A DNA stretch of 64,000 nt from Rhodoligotrophos appendicifer (GTDB lineage: Bacteria; Pseudomonadota; Alphaproteobacteria; Rhizobiales; Im1). A model generated the notes under the pieces. It made no database searches. It was not told where the DNA came from and worked only from the letters and a program-made list of their open reading frames with translations. Of this stretch, positions 31,516 through 40,985 are shown one piece after another. Location: NCBI RefSeq assembly GCF_007474605.1, contig NZ_VHKL01000005.1, positions 310,001 through 374,000 on the forward strand. The letters are read 5' to 3'. The position numbers and the translations under genes were made by a program. Numbering within the stretch: the first letter of the stretch is position 1; every line of letters begins with the position of its first letter.

Positions 31516-32916
31516 ATGGCCGAGCCAGCCCGTTTATCGGACGCATCCTCCACGCAGCGGGTCGTCGAACGCCTGCGCGCGATGCTGGGCGAACGGCTGT
31601 CGACTGCGCCGGCGGTGCGCGAACAGCATGGCCATGACCAGACCTGGAACGAGCTCGGCCTGCCCGATGCGGTGGCTTTTGTCCAGTCCACAGAGGAGGT
31701 CGCCGAGATTGTCCGGCTCTGCGGTGAGGCGTCGCTGCCGGTGATCCCCTTCGGCACCGGGACCTCTCTCGAGGGCCATGTCAGCGCCCCCTTCGGGGGG
31801 ATCTCCATTGATCTGAGCCGCATGGACCAGATCCTCGAGGTCCACACCGAGGATCTCGACTGCCGGGTTCAGGCGGGGGTCACGCGCAAGGCTCTGAACG
31901 CCTATCTTCATGACACCGGGCTGTTCTTTCCGATCGATCCGGGTGCGGATGCGAGCCTCGGCGGCATGGCGGCGACGCGGGCCTCAGGCACCAATGCGGT
32001 GCGCTACGGGACCATGCGCGAGAATGTGTTGGGATTGACGGCTGTCATGGCCGACGGCCGGATCATCCGCACTGCGCGCCGCGCGCGAAAATCCTCAGCT
32101 GGCTACGACCTGACCCGTTTGCTTGTCGGCTCTGAAGGCACCCTTGGCGTCATCACCGAGGTGTCGCTCAAGCTCTATGGGATCCCGGAGTCCATCGCTG
32201 CCGGCGTCTGTGCCTTCGACAGCATGGAAGGGGCCTGCAATGCCGTGATCCAGACGATCCAGCTCGGCATTCCGGTGGCCCGTATCGAACTCCTGGACGA
32301 GGCTCAGGTGCGGGTCTGCAATGCCTATTCGAATCTTGGACTTGCCGAACGGCCGACTTTGTTCCTGGAATTCCACGGAACGACGGCCGGCACCGCCGAG
32401 CAGAGCGAGATGTTTGCAGCCATCGCCGCCGAGCATGGGGGTGGCGCCTTCGCCTGGGCGACCCATCAGGAAGATCGCAATCGGCTTTGGCAGGCCCGCC
32501 ATGACGTGTTCTGGGCGGGCAGGGCCTATGTCCCGGGAAAATCTGCTCTGGCGACGGATGTCTGCGTGCCGATCTCCCGCCTCGCAGACTGCGTCATCCA
32601 GACACAGCAGGACCTCGCCGAGCACGGGCTTTTCGGACCCATTGTCGGTCATGTCGGCGATGGCAATTTTCACGTGCTCGTCTTCTGCGACATGGGCGAT
32701 CCCGAGGAGATCAAGACCGTCAAGGCTTTCTGCGATCGTCTGGTGAAGCGCGCCCTGGCCATGGACGGGACCTGCACTGGGGAGCATGGCGTCGGACGGG
32801 GCAAGATGCGGTATCTGGAGGCCGAGCATGGTGCAGCCCTCGAGGTCATGCGGACCCTGAAGCGCGCCTTGGACCCGCAGAATATCATGAACCCGGGCAA
32901 GATCGTCACCATATGA
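31516..32916 (+). CDS. FAD-linked D-lactate dehydrogenase (cytochrome)/glycolate oxidase GlcD-like
   Basis: A 466-residue 2-hydroxyacid oxidase of the VAO/PCMH flavoprotein family. The FAD-binding part has PVIPFGTGTSLEGHV (near residue 75) and GGMAATRASGTNAVRYG (near 145). The C-terminal FAD-linked oxidase domain ends with HVGDGNFHVL, GTCTGEHGVGRGK and LDPQNIMNPGKI. The overall pattern fits cytochrome-linked D-lactate dehydrogenase best; glycolate oxidase GlcD is close. GGAG lies upstream of the ATG. It is divergent from the thioesterase gene. Confidence 0.87.
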   Translation: MAEPARLSDASSTQRVVERLRAMLGERLSTAPAVREQHGHDQTWNELGLPDAVAFVQSTEEVAEIVRLCGEASLPVIPFGTGTSLEGHVSAPFGGISIDLSRMDQILEVHTEDLDCRVQAGVTRKALNAYLHDTGLFFPIDPGADASLGGMAATRASGTNAVRYGTMRENVLGLTAVMADGRIIRTARRARKSSAGYDLTRLLVGSEGTLGVITEVSLKLYGIPESIAAGVCAFDSMEGACNAVIQTIQLGIPVARIELLDEAQVRVCNAYSNLGLAERPTLFLEFHGTTAGTAEQSEMFAAIAAEHGGGAFAWATHQEDRNRLWQARHDVFWAGRAYVPGKSALATDVCVPISRLADCVIQTQQDLAEHGLFGPIVGHVGDGNFHVLVFCDMGDPEEIKTVKAFCDRLVKRALAMDGTCTGEHGVGRGKMRYLEAEHGAALEVMRTLKRALDPQNIMNPGKIVTI

Positions 32917-32955
32917 TCGACGATCCTGGTACAATCGCCGATTGCGTGGGCTGAT

Positions 32956-32990
32956 CCGGCGGGACCTCGACGCCGGTTGTGCATGTTTTT
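32956..32990 (+). terminator. Possible terminator after the D-lactate dehydrogenase gene
   Basis: CCGGCG and CGCCGG form a 6-bp stem with a 9-base loop; a TTTTT run follows 9 bases after the stem. The distance between stem and T-tract weakens the call. Confidence 0.3.
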
Positions 32991-33113
32991 AGGATTTCTT
33001 GAGGCAGGCTCGATAGCAAAGATGTGACCCCGCTGCCGGCATGTGTTCTCTCGGTCGCGACTTAAATCGGAACCATAGAGCTGAAGCTTGGGATCACGAC
33101 GGATTGATGGACG

Positions 33114-36100
33114 ATGAAGTCTCCACTCCTATGGGCTGGAATTCTTGCGATTATTGTTTTGACCACGGCGTTGATCGCGCCGTTCTTCATCGATTGGAAT
33201 CTGTATCGCAACCAGATCGAGGCCTATGGAAGTGAGATCACCGGCCGCCAGGTGAAGATCGGCGGCAAGATCTCCTTGAGCCTGCTGCCCAGCCCGGTCA
33301 TCACCATTGCCGATATATCCGTCCTCTCCGGCGGCGAGGGCGGCACGGCGGATCTGCTGACGATCGAGCGCCTGGAGGCCAATCTGTCCATTCCGGCCTT
33401 TTTGCGCGGCCAGATCATCGTCAGCAATGCGCTCCTGGATGAACCCTCCATGACGCTGGAGCGGACTGAGGCGGGGAGTTTCATCCTGCCGATATCGGAG
33501 CGGGGCAGGGCGAGCGTCCAGATGCCGGCCGATGACATCGCTCTGGACAAGGTGGAGATCCGCCAGGGCTCGATCATTCTCCAGGACCGTCTTCGCGACG
33601 AGGTCCTGCAGCTTGATGATCTGAACCTTGAGCTCTCCGCCGCCTCGCTCGTCGGGCCTTATCGCATCAATGGCACCGCCGCCTATGCTGATCGCCTCTG
33701 GCGCGTGAACATCGGCACCTCGCGTCCTCGGCCGAGCGGGCCGACGGCGATCACCTTGCGGGCGGCGCCCGAGCAAGGGGCAGGTCTGATCTACACTTTC
33801 AGCGGCGAGTTCAACCCGTCCACCCCGGAATATCTGCTCTCCGGCACGGCATCGATTGACCGCCTCCCGCCCGCCGAGGCGACGACCAAGGGGGACAAGG
33901 GGCCTGATCCCGTTGCCATGTCTGCGCGTGCGGAGATCTCCGGCAATTTTGAACGTCTCGACCTGTCCAAGATCGAGATCGCCTTTGGCGATCGAAACGA
34001 TGTGGCCCGGCTCATCAAGGGCAGTGCCGAACTGATCTTGGGCCGTCGTCCATCCCTGTCCGCCACCCTCGACACGAGCCGCCTGACTTTGGCAAATCTG
34101 TTGAACGAGCCGGAGTTGAGCCTGGATCGGAGCTCGATCCTCGATGGTCTGACCGCGCTTGTGGACGAGCTTCCCGCCGGCCTGTCCGCAAGCCTCGGCT
34201 TCAAGGCGACCTTCCTCGAATTGCCGAACTCGACCGTCGAGAATTTTCTCATTGTCGCCGATGCCAATGCTGAGGGAGTCGAGATCCGCCGCCTGTCGGG
34301 TGTGGCACCCGGCCGCTCCAGGATCTCCCTTGATGGTCGCTTCGACAGGCCGGCGGAAGTGTTCAGCGGCACGCTGGAGATGGAAACGTTGGACGCGGCC
34401 GCTGCGGCGCAGTGGCTGAAGCTCGACGCCGGATTCATCCCCGACAAGGGCCCCCCGGCGGAACTCTCCCTGAAGGGCGCTGTCGAGCTGGGCCGAACCA
34501 ACGTGGCGCTGAACGATCTCTCCTTCCGTCTGGACGACACGCGCGGGACGGCGACCCTTTCGATGGGCGAGGGCGAGGGCGAGCGCCGGCGGTGGCAGAT
34601 CCGGCTGACGACCGACGATCTCGATCTCGACCGCTATCTCGGCAAGGATCCCGCGGCCGGCAGCGGGTCCCTTCTCGATCTGTTAGCGCGCATGGGCGAG
34701 ATCAGGCGCGACGGGCTGGCCAGGACGGATGCGAGCCTGGTGCTTCAGATCGACCGCCTGCGCCATCGCGGCATAGAGGCGACCGACATCGCCGTTGATG
34801 CCCGGCTCGAGGCCGATGACCTGGACATCAAGGCCTTGGAAATCGGCGGCGTCAGCGGTGCCCGCATTGAGGCCTCGGGCCTCATCGACAATTTGACATC
34901 CCATCCGCAGGGGGCCCTGACGGCGAAGATCGATGCCAAGGATCCCGTTCCCTTCCTCACCCTGATCGGCCTTGTGGGTGATGCCTCCGAGGGGCTGGTG
35001 GGCAAGTCGCTGAGAAAGCTTGGGCCGACGGTCGTCGACGCCAAGATCGAGGCGACGACCGAGAGCGAGGCGTCGATCACTGCCTTGACCCTCGACTTGA
35101 CGGGCAGCGCCGGCTCCACTGCCATCTCGGCCAAGGGCCGCTTCGACGGGCGCATGGAGGCCTTGGATGAAGGCAGCTTCACTTTTGAGGCTGCCATCGA
35201 CAATTCCCAGGCCTCTATCCTCCTGGGTCAGCTGCCTTGGGATCTTCAGGGGACGGATAAGGCCACAGGCCCCGCATCCGCCGCCTTGCGCGCCTCCGGG
35301 ACCTTCGCTGAGGCCATGACGGCCGATCTGACCCTGGAGATGATGAGCAGCCGTGGCGACGTCACGGCGACCTTCACCCCCTCGGAGTCCTCCTCTTCGA
35401 CCATGTCGGGGACGGTCAATCTCCGCTCGGACTCGGCCCATCCGCTGCTGGCCGTCTTTGGCCTGGAGACGGAGGAGCCCGCCTTTCCGCAAACGCTGAC
35501 CTTCACCTCCGCGTTCCGGAAGGAGGCCGAGCGCCTGTCTCTCTCGGACCTTGAGGCGACCTACGGCGAAGCCACCGGAAGCGGCACTCTCGCTGTGGAC
35601 CTGGCGCCGACCCCCGCCATTGCCGGGGAGCTTCGCGTGTCCTGGCTGTCTTTGCCCTGGCTCATGAAGACGGCGCTTCTGTCTGAGGGAGGGACCTCCA
35701 GCGAGGACGACCTCGGCAATCTTCGCGAGACGGATTGGTCGGGCGCCCCCTTTGCCGTGCAGCGCCTTTCTGAGATCTCGACCGATCTGACCGTCGTGGC
35801 CGATCGGGCCCAGCTCGTGGGCGACACCAGTCTGGAGGACCTTCATCTCCCCTTGCGCTCTTCGGCGGGAAAATTGGAGATCGCCGATGCGAAAGCGACC
35901 CTCTCCGCCGCTCCCATCGCCTTTTCGCTGAGGGCTGAGCAGATGCAAGGCGAGCTCTCTCTTGGAGGCCAGGTCTCGCTGGGCCAGCTCCCCCTGGCCT
36001 CGCTCCTGATGACGCCAGGCGATACGCCCGCTATGACCGGGATCTTGGACCTGGAAACGACGTTCGCCGGCCGCGGCAGAAGTCCCGCCGGAATAATGGC

Positions 36101-37295
36101 CCTGCTGTCGGGGAGCGGCACCTACACCCTGCGCGCAGCCACCGTCCCCGGCTTCGATCCTGCCGCCTTTGTTGAGACATTCCCCACGCTTTCGACCATT
36201 GAGGAGCTGGATCAGGCGATCACCACCACTCTGCAGTCTGGGGTCATGCCCTTTGCCGGTGGCCAGTCGTCGCTGACGATCGCCGACGGTGTGGTCCGCT
36301 TTGCGCCTCTGGCCGTCGACACTGACGCTGCCAAAGGGAGGGTGCGGAGCTTCTTTGATCTGTCGTCCGGTGCTTTGGACACAGCCTTCGAACTCGAGCT
36401 CTCCGCCATCGATACGGGGCCTAAGATAGAGCTCACTCTGAGCGGGCCGCTCGCCTCGCTCTCGCGCACCTATGAAATCGGCGCGCTGCGCTCCGACCTC
36501 ACGGTGCGTGTGCTGCGCGACAACATCGAGAAGCTCGAGGCGCTGCAGCGCGAGCAGGAGCGCCTCGCTCGGGAGGAAGAGGAGCAGCGTAAGCGCGCCG
36601 AAGCCCGGCGTAAGGAGGAGGCGGCGCGCAAGGCGGCGGCGGAAGAGGCCGCCCGTCGCGCCGAGGCCGAGCGCCAGGCTGAGGCGGCGCGTCAGGCGGA
36701 GGCAGCGCGCAAGGCGGAGGCGGAGCGAAAAGCTGAAGCGGCGCGCCAGGCGGAGGCTGCGAAGAAGGCGGAGGCCGCCCGCAAGGCGGAAGCTGAACGC
36801 GAGGCCGCTGCGGCCGCCCGCCGGCTGGAGGATGCGCGTCAGGCTGAGATCTCTAGGCGAGCCGCGCAGGAGCAGGCGCGGCGGGAGGCCGATGAGCTCG
36901 CTCGGCGGGCGGCCGAGGCTGCCCGCGAGCAGCAGCGTCAGGAGGCCGAAGAAAAAGCCCGCTCCGATGCGGCCCAGAGGCGGAAGACGACCCCGCAGTC
37001 TCCGGCCCCGCGCACCCCGCCCTCGGTCGAAGTGGCCCCGCTACCGCCGCCAGTCGATACGTGGATGGAGCAGCCGATTCCTCCCGACGAGACTGAATCC
37101 GGTCGGCGGACACCGCAGATGCGCCTCCCGCCCCTCCCGCCGGCGCGATCGAATTCGCAGCTGCGCAAGCCGGCGCCGTCGGCTCCCGCCACGACCCAGT
37201 CGGTCAACCCGCCGGCGCGGCTGGAACGCTTGGACGAGACGGGGGAGCCTCAGGGCTTCTTGGATCCCAACCGGTTCCTATACTCGCCGAGATAG
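33114..37295 (+). CDS. Large AsmA family protein with TolA-like C-terminal tail
   Basis: A 1,393-residue AsmA-like protein. One N-terminal transmembrane segment (about residues 5-27, WAGILAIIVLTTALIAPFF) is followed by IDWNLYRNQIEAYGSEITGR, the hallmark of the AsmA N-terminus, and a very long beta-rich periplasmic part. An AsmA C-terminal-like region is seen at about 950-1130. AsmA-like proteins are thought to move phospholipids between membranes. Unusually, residues about 1135-1290 form an Ala/Glu/Arg/Lys/Gln helix of repeats such as AARQAEAARKAEAERK, then a Pro-rich end (1290-1393). The 3' end overlaps the convergent RHH gene by 46 nt. Confidence 0.88.
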   Translation: MKSPLLWAGILAIIVLTTALIAPFFIDWNLYRNQIEAYGSEITGRQVKIGGKISLSLLPSPVITIADISVLSGGEGGTADLLTIERLEANLSIPAFLRGQIIVSNALLDEPSMTLERTEAGSFILPISERGRASVQMPADDIALDKVEIRQGSIILQDRLRDEVLQLDDLNLELSAASLVGPYRINGTAAYADRLWRVNIGTSRPRPSGPTAITLRAAPEQGAGLIYTFSGEFNPSTPEYLLSGTASIDRLPPAEATTKGDKGPDPVAMSARAEISGNFERLDLSKIEIAFGDRNDVARLIKGSAELILGRRPSLSATLDTSRLTLANLLNEPELSLDRSSILDGLTALVDELPAGLSASLGFKATFLELPNSTVENFLIVADANAEGVEIRRLSGVAPGRSRISLDGRFDRPAEVFSGTLEMETLDAAAAAQWLKLDAGFIPDKGPPAELSLKGAVELGRTNVALNDLSFRLDDTRGTATLSMGEGEGERRRWQIRLTTDDLDLDRYLGKDPAAGSGSLLDLLARMGEIRRDGLARTDASLVLQIDRLRHRGIEATDIAVDARLEADDLDIKALEIGGVSGARIEASGLIDNLTSHPQGALTAKIDAKDPVPFLTLIGLVGDASEGLVGKSLRKLGPTVVDAKIEATTESEASITALTLDLTGSAGSTAISAKGRFDGRMEALDEGSFTFEAAIDNSQASILLGQLPWDLQGTDKATGPASAALRASGTFAEAMTADLTLEMMSSRGDVTATFTPSESSSSTMSGTVNLRSDSAHPLLAVFGLETEEPAFPQTLTFTSAFRKEAERLSLSDLEATYGEATGSGTLAVDLAPTPAIAGELRVSWLSLPWLMKTALLSEGGTSSEDDLGNLRETDWSGAPFAVQRLSEISTDLTVVADRAQLVGDTSLEDLHLPLRSSAGKLEIADAKATLSAAPIAFSLRAEQMQGELSLGGQVSLGQLPLASLLMTPGDTPAMTGILDLETTFAGRGRSPAGIMALLSGSGTYTLRAATVPGFDPAAFVETFPTLSTIEELDQAITTTLQSGVMPFAGGQSSLTIADGVVRFAPLAVDTDAAKGRVRSFFDLSSGALDTAFELELSAIDTGPKIELTLSGPLASLSRTYEIGALRSDLTVRVLRDNIEKLEALQREQERLAREEEEQRKRAEARRKEEAARKAAAEEAARRAEAERQAEAARQAEAARKAEAERKAEAARQAEAAKKAEAARKAEAEREAAAAARRLEDARQAEISRRAAQEQARREADELARRAAEAAREQQRQEAEEKARSDAAQRRKTTPQSPAPRTPPSVEVAPLPPPVDTWMEQPIPPDETESGRRTPQMRLPPLPPARSNSQLRKPAPSAPATTQSVNPPARLERLDETGEPQGFLDPNRFLYSPR

Positions 37296-37501
37296 TTGAG
37301 CACGAAGACGCGAACGGCGCTCGACAGGCCGCGCTTGCCGCGTCGTGCATCGATGTCCGTGATCAGCATGTTGAGGGTCGTGGACCGCTCGTCCACGATC
37401 TGGCGCAGGACGTCCCAGAATTCCGGCTCCAGCGAGAGGCTCGTCGGGTGCCCGGCGACCACCACGGATCGCTTCGAAGGTCGCTCCTCGGAAACGGTCA
37501 C
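37250..37501 (-). CDS. Ribbon-helix-helix domain protein
   Basis: An 83-residue protein with a ribbon-helix-helix fold of the RHH_4 type: VVVAGHPTSLSLEPEFWDVLRQ is the strand and first helix (given in part as TSLSLEPEFWDVL), and TTLNMLITDIDARR the second helix. It may bind DNA as a dimer; targets are unknown. It begins 33 nt downstream of fumC on the same strand, and its last 46 nt lie inside the convergent AsmA gene, so the end of each gene is antisense to the other. Confidence 0.85.
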   Translation of the reverse strand: MTVSEERPSKRSVVVAGHPTSLSLEPEFWDVLRQIVDERSTTLNMLITDIDARRGKRGLSSAVRVFVLNYLGEYRNRLGSKKP

Positions 37502-37534
37502 GGCGCGCTCAACATGGCTGCCGAGACCTCAGTC

Positions 37535-38926
37535 TCACGATGGGCCGATCATGTCCTGGGGCCGGACCGTGGCATCGAATTCCTCCGAGGTCACATAGCC
37601 GAGCGCCAGGGCCTCTTCCCGCAAGGTAGTGCCCTTCTTGTGGGCGTTCTTGGCGATTTCCGTCGCTTTGTCGTAACCGATCTTTGGCGCCAGCGCCGTG
37701 ACCAGCATCAGGGATCGCTCCATCAAGTCCTCGATGTGCCGGCGATTGGGCTCGATCCCCACGACGCAATTGTCGGTGAAGCTGACACAGCCTTCGGCGA
37801 TGATGCGGATCGATTGCAGGACATTGTAAGCGATGACCGGCTTGAACACGTTGAGCTCGAAATTGCCCTGCGAGCCCGCGATGGTGACGGTGACGTGATT
37901 GCCCATCACTTGGCAGCACAGCATGGTCATGGCTTCGCACTGCGTCGGATTGACCTTGCCGGGCATGATGGACGAGCCGGGTTCGTTCTCCGGCAGATGC
38001 AACTCGCCGAGGCCGGAGCGGGGCCCCGATCCCAACAGCCTGATATCCTGCGAGATCTTGAACAGGCTCGTGGCCAGGACGTTCAGCTGGCCGGAGACCT
38101 CCACCATCGAATCGTGGCTCGCCAGCGCCTCGAACTTGTTCGGTGCCGTGATGAAGGGCAGCCCGGTGATGTCCGCGACATGGCGGGCAAAGGCCTCGGC
38201 GAACCCCTTTTTGGAGTTGAGCCCGGTGCCGACGGCGGTGCCGCCCTGCGCCAGCGGGTAGACTCGCGGCAGCGTCGAGGTGATCCGCTCGATGCCGAGC
38301 GCCAATTGCATGGCATAGCCGGAGAATTCCTGGCCCAGGGTCATCGGCGTCGCATCCTGCAGATGCGTCCGGCCGATCTTGATGATGTCGGACCACGCCT
38401 TGGCCTTGGCATCGAGGGCCTGTTGCAGGTGCTCGAGCGCCGGGATCAGCGAGTGGACGATTTCCTCGGCGACCGCGATATGCATGGCGGTCGGAAACGT
38501 GTCGTTCGACGACTGCGACTGGTTGACGTGATCATTGGGATGGATGGGGCTCTTTGAGCCCAGACGGCCGCCCAGGATTTCGATGCCGCGGTTCGAGATC
38601 ACCTCATTGGCGTTCATATTGGTCTGGGTGCCCGAGCCGGTCTGCCAGACCACCAGGGGGAAATGATCGTCGAGCGAGCCGTCCATCACCTCGTCGGCGG
38701 CCGTCACGATGGCCTTTCCGATGGTGGGGTCCAGCGTACCGAGCTCCATATTCGTCTTGGCGGCCGCTTGCTTGATGATGCCGAGCGCGCGGATCAGGGG
38801 CTCGGGCATGGTTTCGCCCCCGATCTTGAAATTGCCGAGCGAGCGCTGCGTCTGAGCACCCCAATAGCGGTCGGAGGCAACCTCGAGAGGCCCGAAGGAA
38901 TCGGTTTCGATGCGTGTGGTGCTCAT
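37535..38926 (-). CDS. fumC: Class II fumarate hydratase FumC
   Basis: FumC interconverts fumarate and malate in the TCA cycle, without an iron-sulfur cluster. The 463-residue product has [17 protein letters not shown] (near residue 97), [18 protein letters not shown] (near 186) and the superfamily signature [17 protein letters not shown] (near 316). Length matches the family exactly. It is followed by the RHH gene after 33 nt and preceded by mepA about 100 nt upstream on the same strand. Confidence 0.96.
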   Translation of the reverse strand: MSTTRIETDSFGPLEVASDRYWGAQTQRSLGNFKIGGETMPEPLIRALGIIKQAAAKTNMELGTLDPTIGKAIVTAADEVMDGSLDDHFPLVVWQTGSGTQTNMNANEVISNRGIEILGGRLGSKSPIHPNDHVNQSQSSNDTFPTAMHIAVAEEIVHSLIPALEHLQQALDAKAKAWSDIIKIGRTHLQDATPMTLGQEFSGYAMQLALGIERITSTLPRVYPLAQGGTAVGTGLNSKKGFAEAFARHVADITGLPFITAPNKFEALASHDSMVEVSGQLNVLATSLFKISQDIRLLGSGPRSGLGELHLPENEPGSSIMPGKVNPTQCEAMTMLCCQVMGNHVTVTIAGSQGNFELNVFKPVIAYNVLQSIRIIAEGCVSFTDNCVVGIEPNRRHIEDLMERSLMLVTALAPKIGYDKATEIAKNAHKKGTTLREEALALGYVTSEEFDATVRPQDMIGPS

Positions 38927-39027
38927 CTCAGCTCAATCTTTGAATGGCCATAGGAATGAAGACTGCGGGGCTGCCTTAACACGCGGGCTGCCGCTTGCAA
39001 ATCACTCAGTGCCAATCGGCGGGGCGA

Positions 39028-39918
39028 TCACGGAGCCGGCGCCTGCAGCACCGTGGCGCAGGCATTGGGCAGATCCGAGAGCGCCATCGGCCGTGGCGGC
39101 TTTGCGGGCGGCGTCGGGGCTTTCCCGGGCTTCGCATAGGGTTTGTCCGAGAGCCACCAGGCCAGGTTCTCTCCGCATCCATCTCCTGGTGGCGGCGGCG
39201 CCTGGTCCTTGCACCCGACCGAGCCGGCGGGACATTTCAGCCGGATGTGAAAATGATAATTATGCCCGTAGATCGGGCGCACCTTGTTGAGCCAGGCGCG
39301 ATCAGTGCCCGCCCATTCGCACAGTGCCTTCTTGATCGCCGGATTGACGAAGATCCGTCCAACCTGTGGATAGGAGGCGGCCAGCTTGATCAGCTTGGCG
39401 TGATCGCTGCTCCAGATGTTGCGGTTGACCTCACTGCGCGTTGCCACCACCGAGGTGGCACTCAGTTCCTCCCGCTCGGTCGTGGAGAAAGGACGGTTGG
39501 GGGCGGGATCGAGCCAGATATCGGCATCGAGGCCGATCTGGTGACTGGCATGGCCGGTCAGCATCGGTCCGCCCCGGGGTTGCGACAGATCGCCGATCAG
39601 CAATCCGGGCCAGCCGTTCTTCTTGGCGTCGCGAGCGAAGACCTTGATGAATTGCACGAGGACAGGATTGCCCCAATGGCGGTTCCGGGAAGGCCGCATG
39701 CCCTGCCAGTCCGGGCCGTTGAGGGGCAGCTCGACGGCACCCGCAAGACAGCCTTTCGCATAGGAACCGATGGATCGCGAGGGCATCGCCGCGGGGGCTT
39801 TCGCACCTCCGAACAGGACTTTCGCTGGAGGCGGGTCGGCGCGGACCGGAACGGAAGACAAGACTATGGGAAACGCGAGACATGCCGCCAGAAGGCCGGC
39901 CAGCTTTGTCATCCCCAT
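39028..39918 (-). CDS. mepA: Penicillin-insensitive murein endopeptidase MepA
   Basis: A periplasmic zinc endopeptidase that cuts D-Ala-meso-DAP crosslinks. The 296-residue product has a signal peptide (LAGLLAACLAFPIVLSSVPVRA). Metal-site motifs are GHASHQIGLDADIW (near residue 120) and NYHFHIRLKCP (near 225). Six cysteines suggest disulfides. A Pro-rich stretch near 245-280 precedes the end. It starts 13 nt after sspB, so the two are probably co-transcribed. Confidence 0.92.
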   Translation of the reverse strand: MGMTKLAGLLAACLAFPIVLSSVPVRADPPPAKVLFGGAKAPAAMPSRSIGSYAKGCLAGAVELPLNGPDWQGMRPSRNRHWGNPVLVQFIKVFARDAKKNGWPGLLIGDLSQPRGGPMLTGHASHQIGLDADIWLDPAPNRPFSTTEREELSATSVVATRSEVNRNIWSSDHAKLIKLAASYPQVGRIFVNPAIKKALCEWAGTDRAWLNKVRPIYGHNYHFHIRLKCPAGSVGCKDQAPPPPGDGCGENLAWWLSDKPYAKPGKAPTPPAKPPRPMALSDLPNACATVLQAPAP

Positions 39919-39931
39919 AGCAGCATCCCCA

Positions 39932-40501
39932 TTATTTCTTGCGGAACGTGTCGAGCTTCACCACCTTGGCCTCCGCTCCCTCTTGTGACTCATCCTGCTC
40001 GTTGGCGGCACTTTTTGCCGTCTTCTTGGCCGGACCTTTCTTGTCCTGCGCACTCTCAGCCTTCGGCGCGGCGAGTCCCGCCGGCACGATCGGCTCAGGG
40101 GTGGATGCGGCATTCTCCTCCGCAAGTCCTGAATTTTCGTTAGCCTGTGCGACCTCGAACTGCAGTCCGAACTGAACCGAGGGGTCGAAGAAGCCCTTGA
40201 CCGCGATCAGCGGAATGGAGAGACGCTCGGGGATGTTGTCGAAAGACAAATCCACCTCGAACCGGTCCTCATAGACCTCCAGGCTCCAGAACTGGTGCTG
40301 GAGAACGATGGTCATCTCGTCGGGATATTTCTTCCGCAGTCGCTCCGAGATCCGCACACCGGGATGGTTCGTGTCGAAGGCGATGTAGAAATGATGCTCT
40401 CCTGGCAGGCCGACGCGTGCCGCCCGCTTCAGCGCGGTCTTCACCACGCCCCTCAGGGCGTCCTGGGCCATGAGATCGTACCGCATCAGGTCTTCGGCCA
40501 T
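39932..40501 (-). CDS. sspB: SspB family ClpXP adaptor (alpha type)
   Basis: SspB tethers SsrA-tagged proteins to the ClpXP protease. The 189-residue product has the conserved core (about residues 1-130): LPGEHHFYIAFDTNHPGV, LRKKYPDEMTIVLQHQFW and SFDNIPERLSIPLIAVKGF. The C-terminal part is Lys/Ala-rich and disordered, ending in EAKVVKLDTFRKK. This short basic-hydrophobic peptide is likely the ClpX-binding tail. It is the first protein gene downstream of the tmRNA gene on the same strand, which fits its job. Confidence 0.92.
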   Translation of the reverse strand: MAEDLMRYDLMAQDALRGVVKTALKRAARVGLPGEHHFYIAFDTNHPGVRISERLRKKYPDEMTIVLQHQFWSLEVYEDRFEVDLSFDNIPERLSIPLIAVKGFFDPSVQFGLQFEVAQANENSGLAEENAASTPEPIVPAGLAAPKAESAQDKKGPAKKTAKSAANEQDESQEGAEAKVVKLDTFRKK

Positions 40502-40582
40502 CTTGCTCCTTGCCTACCTCTAAAGCGGGCCGCCTCCGGCCCGTCGCTTGTTCGGCTACAATACATCGTCAGCAGGAAACGG

Positions 40583-40600
40583 ACAGCATTGCAATGCTGT
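40583..40600. repeat. 18-bp perfect palindrome upstream of sspB
   Basis: ACAGCATTGCAATGCTGT is a perfect inverted repeat in the 190-bp gap between the tmRNA gene and sspB. It may be an operator for sspB or a structure in the tmRNA trailer. A second stem, GGGCCG-CCTC-CGGCCC at 40527-40542, lies nearer the sspB start and on the minus strand is followed by GCTTT, so it may act as a weak terminator or attenuator. Confidence 0.45.
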
Positions 40601-40699
40601 TGTCGGCTGCAGGCTCGACGGGAAACAGGCTGCGACAGGGAAAAGCGCAAGGAAGGAAATGGGGGCTTCTGTTGCCAGGTGCCCACCGAACCCCGCCTT

Positions 40700-40979
40700 G
40701 ACCTGCTACAGCCAAGGACTTCAATTTCGGTACCTAAACTGCGTTACGCAGCCTGGGCAACCGGAGCATAGTTGTCATTGGCAACTACAATTTTAGCCCG
40801 ATAACGGCGGTACAATGCCGAGTGAAAGAGGGTCCTTTACGCTCTCGTCGATCCTATTTCACCCCCATCAGATGAGGCCCGCACGGGGTCCCATGTGGTG
40901 GAGGTGCCGGGTACCGCCCCCGGGTCCGAAAAGTTTATTTCGACTTCCGTTTATCACCATAGTCGGTCCGAGGACCGAC
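40700..40979 (-). ncRNA. ssrA: Two-piece (circularly permuted) tmRNA gene
   Basis: tmRNA rescues stalled ribosomes. On the minus strand the acceptor piece comes first: T-arm CCGGG-GGCGGTA-CCCGG, then acceptor strand CACCTCC and encoded ACCA ending at 40896. An intervening loop (40895-40867) is followed by the coding piece starting GGGGGTG (40866-40860), which pairs with CACCTCC. The tag frame follows TAGTT and reads ANDNYAPVAQAA-stop (40744-40782; tag with charged Ala, AANDNYAPVAQAA). TCAC-TCGG (40825-40818) in the coding piece pairs with CCGA and GTGA (40966-40954) in the acceptor piece, the expected inter-piece helix. The 3' end near 40700 is approximate. This permuted form is typical of alphaproteobacteria. 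Confidence 0.94.
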
Positions 40980-40985
40980 AAGGAG

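Noticed and set aside
36472-37299. Arg-rich frame parallel to the 3' end of the AsmA gene
   Set aside because: Composition (almost only Arg, Ala, Pro, Ser) is what a frame-shifted reading of the GC-rich AEARK repeats gives; the AsmA frame is continuous and ends normally.
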